The notes beneath the pieces were generated by a model, which did not search any database, was not told the origin of the DNA, and was given only the letters and a program-made list of their open reading frames with translations. Positions 9,468 to 17,758 of a stretch of 64,000 nt of DNA are shown piece after piece (within the stretch, counting starts at the first letter, position 1; each line of letters starts with the position of its first letter). The translations under genes were made by a program, and so were the position numbers. This DNA is from Bacteroidota bacterium (GTDB lineage Bacteria; Bacteroidota; Bacteroidia; Chitinophagales; Chitinophagaceae). The stretch is from NCBI GenBank assembly GCA_023423405.1, contig JAFAFR010000058.1, positions 124,001 to 188,000 of the forward strand, read 5' to 3'.

Positions 9468-12161
9468 TCAGAGTCCGGCTTTTGCAAGTAGCGGCCTCGG
9501 ACGGAAGGCCTGCACATCAATGCTGAAAGAAAGGGTCTTCCAGAAACGGTTGTCGCCCAGCACCGACCGGTTGTAATCGCGGAAGGGTTTTGCATTCACC
9601 ACCGGTATATATACTTTCACGAGGTCGTAGAAAAAAGAGACCTGTACGCCGGCATCATAAAGAATGCGCTGTTCGGTATAACCCGTTTCCCAGGCGCCGG
9701 CAAAACTGCCGATATCGGCGAAGAGCCTAACGGGGATGCGTACGGGCAGCAGGGAGAGCGGGTTGATCTTATCCGGGATATCGGTCACCAGGTTGATGGC
9801 GCTGAGCCAGTTGTCGGATTTTCCCACTTTCCGGCTCAGGAGATCGGTACGCGCTTTGAAAGCGCCGTCGCGGTACATGATCTGCTGGCTCTCCCAGCCG
9901 CTGCTTTCGTTTCTTCCAATGAAATAATTGCTATAGGTATAGTCTTCTGCGCCGTTGGGCCCGGTCATATTGAGGGCGTAGCGGTTGAGCTCCAGTTCGC
10001 TGAGGGGCGTTTGGCCCTGGTTGTAAAAAAACTTGCCTGCAAAGAGGCGCATGCGCATACCGCGCCCTTCCTTACGGTAATTAAAAAAGTATTCTCCTGT
10101 AAAAGCCAGCCGGGTAAATTCTTTTTGATACTCGGCCTGGAACTGGAAATCATACGGATAAAGGATGCGGTGGTCGGCCCAGCGCATTTGCAGTTGCTGC
10201 AGGTAACGCTGCTGGTTTTTTTGTCCAACCACCAGGATGGTATCGTTCCCATCAATGGCCGTGCTGAAATCAAGATCGGCTTCCTGTATAAAATAAGACC
10301 GGAACTGGATGGTCCTTTCCCTTTTGGAAAGGGGTGGTTCCTTGAACTGATAGCGCAGGCGGGGCGCCAGCAGCGAGAAACGAAGGTCTTGCGATTTTCC
10401 TTCCAGGCCGGAATGGGCGCCTGTGAAACGGGCCGCCTGCAGTCCCAACTGCCACTGGTGCCAGTAACCCGGAAGATAGCCGGTATAGGAAATATCGCCG
10501 ATGCCGTTGAAGGTTTTTGATTGCGTGCCGTAGAGTGGCGCCAGGAAAAAGCGCAGCCGCGGCAGGGGCAATTGGTAGTTGTGCAGAAACAGTCCGGCCA
10601 TAAAACCATCGTAGTGGTTGTAGCCAATGGCGGGACCAATATTGATATAACGGTATTGCTCAGGGTTTTTCCGGGAGAAGATGAAAGAAGGCCGCAGGGT
10701 AAGAGGCCTGTGATCCTGCAGTGGCCCCTGGCGGCTGAGCCGGGCAAATTCAGGCAGCGCCCTGCCGCTAACGGTTTCGAATACGCGCTGGAGGTCCGCC
10801 GGCTGCGGGTGCCTGAACCTGTACTGGTTGTAGTAAGTGCGTACGCAACTGTCGAAGAGGGGTTGGCCCAGGGCCTGTTCCAGTTGCTGCCACCAGGCGG
10901 CCGATTTTTCATAGGCGATCAGGCCATAGTTGGCAACGTTAAATGAATCGGCTTCCGTGGCAATGGGCTGGTCGAGGTGCATGGATTCCAGCCCGCCGAC
11001 GAGCCAGCGCTGGAGATCGCGCAGTTGTTTGTGTTCAGGATAGCGGTTGGTAAAATAGCTGTTCAATCCTTCGTCCATCCAGGGATAGGCTCTTTCATTG
11101 GTGCTTACGCCCGCGTACCACCAACTGTGCCCGATCTCGTGTTCCAGGACGGTCTCACGGCTGCCGGCGTCTTTGGTGGACTGCAGCTCCACCAGCGCCG
11201 GGTATTCCATGCCGCCGATTCCTTTTCCCAGATATCCTTCCGCCACCGTGAGCTCATTGTAGGGATAATCGCCGGTCCATTCGCTCCGCTGCAGTAAAAA
11301 TTTCTTTGTGTTTTCCAGGCCGTTTACCCATTCGTCTTTTTTCCGGTTGTTGAAACGGTACCAGTGCAGTTGAACCAGTTTGCCCGAGGGCAGCCGCAGG
11401 CTGTCGCGCGTGTAGGTATAGGAGCGCGCAGCAAACCAGGCGAAATCGGTCACGGTGTCCATGCGATAGCGGCTGATGCGGGTATTGCCTTCCAGGTGCG
11501 ATTCCTGTTTACCGGGAGCGGCAACGGTGTAGGCGGCCGGTGTGGTGATGGTCACTTCATAGTTGCCGTAATCGTTGTAAAACTCGCCCTGATCGAGGTA
11601 GGGCATGGGATGCCAGCCGTCTTTATCATACACGGCAGGTCGCGGGAACCATTGGGTGAGGGCGTAAAAATCCTTGCTGTGTCCGCTTCGGCTGAAGATC
11701 TCCGGTAGTTGCACGTGGAAAGGCGTTTCGATGATCACGGCCTTACCCGGATAGAGCGGTTGCAGCAACTGCAGCCGGAGAATGTCCTGGTGAACCGGGT
11801 GGTCATCGGTTTGGGTTCCCTGGCCGTTGACGCGGAAGTCGAGGCGGTTGATATACCCCCGCTGCTCTTCGTTGCTGAAATAAAAATCGGTCCGGTTATT
11901 TTGCAACAGTTGTTCGCTGAAGGCAGTGTGGTCGTTTTTATAGGCGTTGGGCCATACATGGAACCAGATGTAGAAAAGGGTATCGGGACTGTTGTTCACG
12001 TAGCGGATGCGGGCCTTTCCGTCGAGGCTGTGGTCCTGGTCGTTCAGGGTAACCTCGATGCGGAAATCTGTTTGCTGCTGCCAGTAGGTTTGTTGTGCGC
12101 GGGTATCCCTTACCGTGAAAAAGGTCAACAACAACAGCAGGTATGGTAGCAGTTTACTCAT
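9468..12161 (-). CDS. M1 family metallopeptidase, secreted
   Basis: An 897-residue protein with a signal peptide (about residues 1-22, ending TRAQ). A gluzincin domain carries HEIGHSWW near residue 340 and the downstream glutamate in WMDEGLNSYF, giving the HExxH-(18)-E zinc site of M1 peptidases. The N-terminal half is the M1 beta domain (FRIEVTLNDQDHSLDGKARIRY). The last 400 residues look like repeated beta strands with many aromatic positions and could be a beta-barrel or a large beta domain. The usual exopeptidase GAMEN loop appears as GIGGMEYPAL. It sits between a glycosyl-phosphate transferase and a FemAB-like gene with 1- and 0-base junctions, so it is co-translated with envelope genes. 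Confidence 0.9.
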   Translation of the reverse strand: MSKLLPYLLLLLTFFTVRDTRAQQTYWQQQTDFRIEVTLNDQDHSLDGKARIRYVNNSPDTLFYIWFHVWPNAYKNDHTAFSEQLLQNNRTDFYFSNEEQRGYINRLDFRVNGQGTQTDDHPVHQDILRLQLLQPLYPGKAVIIETPFHVQLPEIFSRSGHSKDFYALTQWFPRPAVYDKDGWHPMPYLDQGEFYNDYGNYEVTITTPAAYTVAAPGKQESHLEGNTRISRYRMDTVTDFAWFAARSYTYTRDSLRLPSGKLVQLHWYRFNNRKKDEWVNGLENTKKFLLQRSEWTGDYPYNELTVAEGYLGKGIGGMEYPALVELQSTKDAGSRETVLEHEIGHSWWYAGVSTNERAYPWMDEGLNSYFTNRYPEHKQLRDLQRWLVGGLESMHLDQPIATEADSFNVANYGLIAYEKSAAWWQQLEQALGQPLFDSCVRTYYNQYRFRHPQPADLQRVFETVSGRALPEFARLSRQGPLQDHRPLTLRPSFIFSRKNPEQYRYINIGPAIGYNHYDGFMAGLFLHNYQLPLPRLRFFLAPLYGTQSKTFNGIGDISYTGYLPGYWHQWQLGLQAARFTGAHSGLEGKSQDLRFSLLAPRLRYQFKEPPLSKRERTIQFRSYFIQEADLDFSTAIDGNDTILVVGQKNQQRYLQQLQMRWADHRILYPYDFQFQAEYQKEFTRLAFTGEYFFNYRKEGRGMRMRLFAGKFFYNQGQTPLSELELNRYALNMTGPNGAEDYTYSNYFIGRNESSGWESQQIMYRDGAFKARTDLLSRKVGKSDNWLSAINLVTDIPDKINPLSLLPVRIPVRLFADIGSFAGAWETGYTEQRILYDAGVQVSFFYDLVKVYIPVVNAKPFRDYNRSVLGDNRFWKTLSFSIDVQAFRPRPLLAKAGL

Positions 12162-12162
12162 T

Positions 12163-13578
12163 TTATTTGCCCTTTCCGGAAACGATGATGCGAATGGTAT
12201 GGAACATGATCTTCACATCGAGTCCCAGCGATACATTCTCAATATACAAAAGGTCGTATTTCATGCGGGCAAGCATTTCTTCCAGGTTTTCGGCATAACC
12301 GAACTGCACCATGCCCCAGGAAGTGAGACCGGGTTTTACTTTCAGCAGGTAATTATAATAGGGATCGAGCGCCGCCAACTGTTCGAGATAAAAACTTCTT
12401 TCCGGTCGCGGGCCCACCAGGCTCATTTCGTTGCGCAGGATGTTCCAGAGCTGTGGCAGCTCATCGAGGCGCCATTTGCGCATGACCCTTCCCCAGGGCG
12501 TGATGCGCGGATCGTTTTCGGTAGACAGTGCAGGACCATTCTTTTCCGCATCGGGGTACATGCTGCGGAATTTGAGTATGGTGAAGGGACGCCCTTTGAA
12601 GCCGATCCTTTCCTGCCGGTAAATAACAGGGCCGGGGGAAGAGAGCCGCACGCGGATGGCCACGTACAGCAGCAGCGGGCTCAATAAAATACCGGCAATC
12701 AACGCCACGGCCAGGTCCATGGTCCGTTTGATGTTCTGCTGCCATACCGGCATCAGGCCGCTGTGGATCTCGGCCAGCAGCGGACTGAAAACATCATCGG
12801 TACGAAGCGATCCTGAGAGAATGTGCAGTACCGAAGGCACCAGTTTGATCTCCACATCTTTCCGGCTGAGCTTTTTGATATAGGTTTCCATTTCATCCTG
12901 CCGTTCTTTTTCAAGGGCCAGGACCACGAGGTCGATATTATGCGCATCGATGGTTTGTTCCAGTTGTTCGCCCGTGCCCAGATAGGCGATCTTTTTACTG
13001 AGTCCATTGGGTTGGGGCGCCAGGTAGCCGGTATAATGAAAGCCCGATTGCAGCAACTGTTGCCAGGTGGCCGCATAGAGGGAACGGGCCGTTTGGTTAT
13101 CGCCCACCAGCAGGCTGTTGAAACGTATGGCGCCGCTCCTGAGTTGTTTTTTTGCAAGCAGCAGCAGCACCCATCTTCCCAGCCAGGTGAAACCGGTTTG
13201 CAGCAGCAGGAAAATGCTGAAGGTGGAATAGTAATAAGCGATGGAGCGGTCGTCGTCGTTCAGCAGGATGAAGAAAAAGATAAGGGTGCAGCCGATGAGG
13301 CTGGCGGTGACGGTTGTGGTGAATTCGCGCAACCTCGACTTCCGGTAAAGGGAGCGGTAGCTGCCCAGCAACCAGTAAAAGCCAACCCAAAGAAAGGGCA
13401 GGAGGAGCAGTCCCCGTACAACGCCGGCATTCAGTGCAATGCTGCCGTTCACCACCAGCGGAAAACCCAGCCACTTGTTGCGAAACACATAAAAGAGGAA
13501 CCATACACACACTGCAGCGATGTAATCGCTCAGCGCATACCAGGCGGGATGTATGGGCTTGCGCAGTGTTGTGGGCAT
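12163..13578 (-). CDS. polyprenyl glycosylphosphotransferase (WcaJ/ExoY type)
   Basis: A 471-residue membrane enzyme that transfers a sugar-1-phosphate to undecaprenyl phosphate to start exopolysaccharide or O-unit synthesis. The N-terminal third holds about four transmembrane helices, followed by a cytosolic Rossmann-like CoA-binding segment ([13 protein letters not shown]). The C-terminal bacterial sugar-transferase domain has [40 protein letters not shown] and SLVGPRPE, all typical. Its ATG overlaps the stop of the upstream Gfo/Idh gene by one base (TGATG). The sugar specificity is not visible. Confidence 0.92.
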   Translation of the reverse strand: MPTTLRKPIHPAWYALSDYIAAVCVWFLFYVFRNKWLGFPLVVNGSIALNAGVVRGLLLLPFLWVGFYWLLGSYRSLYRKSRLREFTTTVTASLIGCTLIFFFILLNDDDRSIAYYYSTFSIFLLLQTGFTWLGRWVLLLLAKKQLRSGAIRFNSLLVGDNQTARSLYAATWQQLLQSGFHYTGYLAPQPNGLSKKIAYLGTGEQLEQTIDAHNIDLVVLALEKERQDEMETYIKKLSRKDVEIKLVPSVLHILSGSLRTDDVFSPLLAEIHSGLMPVWQQNIKRTMDLAVALIAGILLSPLLLYVAIRVRLSSPGPVIYRQERIGFKGRPFTILKFRSMYPDAEKNGPALSTENDPRITPWGRVMRKWRLDELPQLWNILRNEMSLVGPRPERSFYLEQLAALDPYYNYLLKVKPGLTSWGMVQFGYAENLEEMLARMKYDLLYIENVSLGLDVKIMFHTIRIIVSGKGK

Positions 13579-14552
13579 CAGGTGTTGATGGTGTTATGGC
13601 GGATCTTGTGCAATATCTGGTGCGCCACTTCCATAGCGCTTAAACCATCCACTTCGGATACGATGGTCCTGGTATTCTGCAGGATGGCATCGCGGAAAGC
13701 TTCCAGCTCCAGCTTGATGGCATTCACTTCCGGTACGGGCGGGTTGGCCACAGCGATGGTTTTTTTCCCTTTCGGCGTGTCGATGTCGAATTCAAATACA
13801 TTCTTATCCGAATCGGCCTTGAGCCGGATGACTTCTGTTTTTTTGTTCAGGAAGTCGATGCTCACATAGGCGTCTTTCTGGAAGAGCCGCATTTTGCGCA
13901 TGCGCTTCATGGAGAGGCGGGAGGACGTAAGGTTGGCCACGCAGCCGTTGTTGAATTCGATGCGCACGTTGGCAATATCGGGGGTGTCGGTCATGACGGC
14001 CACACCGCTGGAGGAGATGGCTTTCACTTCACTTTTCACCAGGCTGAGGATGATGTCGATGTCGTGGATCATGAGGTCGAGGATCACACTCACTTCTGTT
14101 CCCCGCGGGTTGAACTGGGCGAGGCGGTGCACTTCAATGAACATGGGACTGAGTGCGAGTTCGCGGGTTGCCAGGAAGGCAGGATTGAATCTTTCCACAT
14201 GTCCCACCTGCATTTTGATATTGGATTCCTTCACCAGCTTCACCAACTCGCGGGCTTCTTCCATCGTATTGGCAAGGGGTTTTTCCACGAAAACATGTTT
14301 GCCGCTGCGGATGGCCAGTTGGCAGAGTTCGAAGTGGAAATTGGTGGGGGCCACAATGTCGGCGGCGTCGATGAGGTCCAGGAGCTGTTGCGGATTGTCG
14401 AATCTTCTAAGCCCATAGTTGGCGCTTACCTCCGCGGCTATCTGGTCGTTGGGGTCGTAAAAGCCGACCAGTTCAACTCCCTGGATCTCCTTCCAGTTAT
14501 TGAGGTGAAATTTTCCCAGGTGTCCAACACCAAAAACGCCGATCTTGAGCAT
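13578..14552 (-). CDS. Gfo/Idh/MocA family oxidoreductase
   Basis: A 324-residue NAD(P)-dependent sugar oxidoreductase. The N-terminus IGVFGVGHLGKFHLNNW is the Rossmann nucleotide loop, and HVFVEKPLANTMEEA contains the catalytic EKP motif. The C-terminal half is the alpha/beta domain of the family (RGTEVSVILDLMIHDIDIILSL). As the first gene of a four-gene operon with a polyprenyl sugar-phosphate transferase, it may make an oxidized nucleotide sugar for the same polysaccharide, which is inference. The ATG at 14552 is the only sensible start. Confidence 0.9.
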   Translation of the reverse strand: MLKIGVFGVGHLGKFHLNNWKEIQGVELVGFYDPNDQIAAEVSANYGLRRFDNPQQLLDLIDAADIVAPTNFHFELCQLAIRSGKHVFVEKPLANTMEEARELVKLVKESNIKMQVGHVERFNPAFLATRELALSPMFIEVHRLAQFNPRGTEVSVILDLMIHDIDIILSLVKSEVKAISSSGVAVMTDTPDIANVRIEFNNGCVANLTSSRLSMKRMRKMRLFQKDAYVSIDFLNKKTEVIRLKADSDKNVFEFDIDTPKGKKTIAVANPPVPEVNAIKLELEAFRDAILQNTRTIVSEVDGLSAMEVAHQILHKIRHNTINT

Positions 14553-14599
14553 ATGCCTTAATTAATCGGCCAAAGATAATCAAGGCTTTGTAAATGCGG

Positions 14600-15331
14600 T
14601 TAACGGATCAGCCGCGACCGTTGCGCATAGGTGGGCACGGGTGCATAGATGAAGAGGCAGGAGCCGCCCTTGATGGTATTGATGATGGGACGGGCCAGCT
14701 CAACCGGGATGGCGGGACAACCCTGGCTTCTGCCGATATAGCCCTGCTGGCGGATGAAATTTTCGTTTACATAAGGAGCGCCGTGCACTACAATGGCCCT
14801 TCTGTCGGCATTGTCGTTGATCCCTTTTTCCAGTCCCTCCAGCCGGAGCGAATAACCATTACTGCCATAATAGGAATCTTCGGTGCGGTAAAACCCCGGA
14901 CTGCTTTGATAAGAAGAAGGCCGGTTGGAATAGTTGGTGGCAAGTTCCCGGCCGGAGTTACGGCCATGGGCAACATAGGTATTATACAACAGCTTGCCCG
15001 ATTCCATGTCGATCACGTACAGCCTTTTTTGAGCGCTGGGCTGGCTGAAATCGGCAATGGTCATGATGCTGGTACGGCTGATCTGCCCGTTTTCCTTCAA
15101 TTTTTCCCATCCGTGAACGGCCAGCTCGTAGGCTTTTTGTCCAAGGCCAAGCGAATCGAGGCCCAGGAAATGATAGAGATTGTAGTTGGAATTGTTGTTG
15201 CTGTCGGCGTGCAGCGTTGCGATGGTGCGATCGTTCAGTGTATTACCGGTAACAGCATTATTCGTGGAAAAAAAAGACAGGCAAATAAAAGCGACAACTG
15301 TCAAAAGGGCAATAAGGGTTAATCTGCGCAT
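14600..15331 (-). CDS. murein L,D-transpeptidase catalytic domain family protein
   Basis: A 243-residue exported protein with an N-terminal hydrophobic segment (LIALLTVVAFICLSFF). The body has the PF13645-type catalytic layout: LYVIDMESGKLLYNTYVAHG, a conserved histidine in AIVVHGAPY, and the nucleophile region GRSQGCPAIP with its cysteine. By homology this family is thought to act on or crosslink peptidoglycan stem peptides in the periplasm, but activity is poorly established. It lies 47 bases upstream of the Gfo operon on the same strand and could be read into it. It is an envelope enzyme near an envelope operon. Confidence 0.87.
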   Translation of the reverse strand: MRRLTLIALLTVVAFICLSFFSTNNAVTGNTLNDRTIATLHADSNNNSNYNLYHFLGLDSLGLGQKAYELAVHGWEKLKENGQISRTSIMTIADFSQPSAQKRLYVIDMESGKLLYNTYVAHGRNSGRELATNYSNRPSSYQSSPGFYRTEDSYYGSNGYSLRLEGLEKGINDNADRRAIVVHGAPYVNENFIRQQGYIGRSQGCPAIPVELARPIINTIKGGSCLFIYAPVPTYAQRSRLIR

Positions 15332-15512
15332 ACTATCAGGCTTTTGTTACAAATGGTGCGTGCCGTCCAAGCTAGACGGTGATGGTGGGCAGATGGTTGG
15401 TTCCCGGGTCGTTTAAAATAGGGTACGGATCGTAAAAAGAAGGTTTTTCATATTCAACCGGGCGACCCATTTGTGCAGAAACCTTGCCAGAAATAGCAGG
15501 GGTGGGCATAAA

Positions 15513-15549
15513 TATCCGAAACGGGCAGGGTTGCGGCCCGTTTCGGATA
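15513..15549 (-). terminator. hairpin terminator of the 15581-16159 gene
   Basis: A perfect 14-bp stem (15513-15526 with 15536-15549) encloses a 9-base loop, 31 bases beyond the stop of the minus-strand outer-membrane protein gene. On the minus strand it is followed by TTTATG, a short T-run. The remainder of 15332-15580 shows no gene. Confidence 0.75.
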
Positions 15550-15580
15550 GGGGGTTGTTAATAAGCGACCGGCTGAGGTG

Positions 15581-16159
15581 TTAGAAATTGAATACTCCCT
15601 GGAGGCCAAACAGGTTCGGTTTGCCTTCGTTCAGTCCTTTCATAAAAGAGGCCAGGATCTCAATGTTGTGGGTGCCCTGTCCCACGGCGAAGCGAACGCC
15701 GCCGTTACAGGCTGGCCCAAAGCTGGTTTCGCTGTCGCTGTAGGTTTCGCCGTAATAATCATTGTAGAAAAAATAATTACCGTGGTTCAGCCCTACGCCT
15801 GCGCCCAGGAACCAGCCGAAGCGCTGGTCGTTCTCTTTGGAGGAGCCGGCTCCCCGGTTGTAATTAAAGATCAGCGGCGCATTGATCATGTACCGGAAAT
15901 CGCTGGTGGAGCCGATGTTGCTGGAATAATTGTAGGACCCTGCAACACCGAAGGTAAGCGGTATGCCGACGGAAAAGGAACTGATGTCGGTCTCCGCAAA
16001 ACTGAAACGGGGATTGTACATCAGGGTGCCGAAAGCATTGTTGTCGGCCGATTCGCGGGTTGCCACAAGAAGTCCGGTGCCTACGCCGTGCATGAAGGTT
16101 TGCGCTTTGGCCATGCCGGCAATAACAGTGAAGCTCAGGATCAGGGTTAACTTTTTCAT
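15581..16159 (-). CDS. putative outer-membrane beta-barrel protein
   Basis: A 192-residue protein with a clear signal peptide (MKKLTLILSFTVIAGMAKAQ). Alternating polar and aromatic strands with glycine turns follow, ending in the terminal aromatic residue pattern GLQGVFNF. This looks like a small (roughly 8-stranded) outer-membrane barrel. No specific family was recognised. It is transcribed alone, divergently from the T9SS cargo gene and followed by a strong hairpin. Confidence 0.65.
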   Translation of the reverse strand: MKKLTLILSFTVIAGMAKAQTFMHGVGTGLLVATRESADNNAFGTLMYNPRFSFAETDISSFSVGIPLTFGVAGSYNYSSNIGSTSDFRYMINAPLIFNYNRGAGSSKENDQRFGWFLGAGVGLNHGNYFFYNDYYGETYSDSETSFGPACNGGVRFAVGQGTHNIEILASFMKGLNEGKPNLFGLQGVFNF

Positions 16160-16207
16160 TAAAGGTTGGGTTTGTAGGGCGTCAAAATAATTTATATTTA
16201 TTGCCTG

Positions 16208-17650
16208 ATGAAATTTTCTGCGGGCAAATCGATCATTTTTTCCATTATCTGTTTATTATTCTTCGGCGTATCAAAGGCGCAAACCTGCGAGGGTTCGCTG
16301 GGCGATCCCATCGTATTCATCGATTTCGGCGCCGGCTCCAATTATGGGCCGCCACTTGCAGCAGGCGTGAGTAACCGCATACAATATGCAGCGGAAAACT
16401 GTCCAAATGACGGTTATTATGCCATCACCAACCTGACCTCCGGCTGTTGGGCCTTCGATGTGAACTGGCACCGGCTGAAGGACCATACCGGGAATGCCGG
16501 CGGGTATTATATGCTGATCAATGCATCCTATGAACCCAGTGAATTTTTTATCAGGCGGATCGACGGATTGTGTGAGGGTACTTCTTACGAGTTTGCGGCC
16601 TGGCTCGTAAATGCATGCGGTGTTTCGGGCATTCTTCCCAATCTTACCCTGACCATTGAAACCACTACAGGAACCATATTGCAATCCTACGAAACAGGTG
16701 ATATACCAATCACCAATCCGTATAGGTGGGAGCAGTACGGCTTTTATTTCACCACCCCTCCGGGTGTATCATCGGTGGTATTACGGATGCGCAACAATGC
16801 GCCGGGAGGTATCGGCAATGATGTGGGACTCGACGACATCAGCTTCCGGCCGGTTGGGCCGCGCGTAAGGGCCGGCGTAACCGGGGAGACGGGCAACCGT
16901 TTTGACCTATGCCCGGATAACCAGCGGGCGCTTCACTTTAATTCGGTTGTAGATGAATGTTATATCAACACCGCTTACCAATGGCAGGAGAGCAGCGACA
17001 GCGGGAAAACCTGGGTGAATATTGCCGGAGCTACATCACCAGGGTATGACCGCCTGCCGGGCCCTCCGGGATTTTACTATTACAGGGTAGCCGTTGCACC
17101 CACCGAAAACATCGGCATTGCCTATTGCCGTGTGGTTTCCGATACCATCATCGTTGACGTGCCTGCGCCGTTGCATCCCGACCTTGGCAAGGAACAATAT
17201 GTTTGCCGCAACGACAGCCTGCTGATCAGTCCCGGTATTTTTGAGAACTACCGCTGGCAGGATGGTTCCATGGGTCCTACCTATACCGTGCAAAAAGCCG
17301 GCACCTATTCGGTGACGGTTTCCAATCGTTGTGAATCGGCCAGCAGTTCTGTTGCTATTGCTGAAAGGGTGTGTGGTATATTTTTCCCTTCTGCGTTTAC
17401 CCCTAATGGTGATGGTAAGAACGACCTGTTCCGCGTAATAGTTACGGAGCCCGTTCTTCAATTTGAACTTAAGATCTACGATCGCTGGGGCCGGGTGCTG
17501 TTCAGCAGCCAGGACCCCTCCAAAGGATGGGACGGCACATCCGGGGGCAAGGCGATGAACAGCGGCACCTATATCTGGAAAACCGCCATCCGCACACAAC
17601 GCGATGCAACTGTTCAACGGCTGAGCGGCCAACTCCTGCTTACCCGCTGA
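16208..17650 (+). CDS. secreted protein with T9SS type B (gliding motility-associated) C-terminal domain
   Basis: A 480-residue exported protein. A signal peptide (about 1-25, ending SKAQ) is followed by a beta-sandwich adhesin-like region (YEFAAWLVNACGVSG, DDISFRPVGP) and a segment with Ig/PKD-like features (YQWQESSDSGKTWV, YRWQDGS, AGTYSVTVSN). The C-terminus from about residue 390 is the classical type B sorting signal: FPSAFTPNGDGKNDLF, LKIYDRWGRVLF, GWDGTSGGK, SGTYIWK. Such proteins cross the outer membrane through the type IX system and are exposed or released. The cargo role is unknown; adhesion is the usual guess for this layout. Confidence 0.9.
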   Translation: MKFSAGKSIIFSIICLLFFGVSKAQTCEGSLGDPIVFIDFGAGSNYGPPLAAGVSNRIQYAAENCPNDGYYAITNLTSGCWAFDVNWHRLKDHTGNAGGYYMLINASYEPSEFFIRRIDGLCEGTSYEFAAWLVNACGVSGILPNLTLTIETTTGTILQSYETGDIPITNPYRWEQYGFYFTTPPGVSSVVLRMRNNAPGGIGNDVGLDDISFRPVGPRVRAGVTGETGNRFDLCPDNQRALHFNSVVDECYINTAYQWQESSDSGKTWVNIAGATSPGYDRLPGPPGFYYYRVAVAPTENIGIAYCRVVSDTIIVDVPAPLHPDLGKEQYVCRNDSLLISPGIFENYRWQDGSMGPTYTVQKAGTYSVTVSNRCESASSSVAIAERVCGIFFPSAFTPNGDGKNDLFRVIVTEPVLQFELKIYDRWGRVLFSSQDPSKGWDGTSGGKAMNSGTYIWKTAIRTQRDATVQRLSGQLLLTR

Positions 17651-17758
17651 TACCGTTCCTCCTGCATAACGGGCGTTCGGCCTTCCCATGGCGCTTGTTG
17701 TCCTAAAGTCTTCGTAGATGCAGATTTAATCGCTAATTTTTTGGGATAAAGGCTTTGT

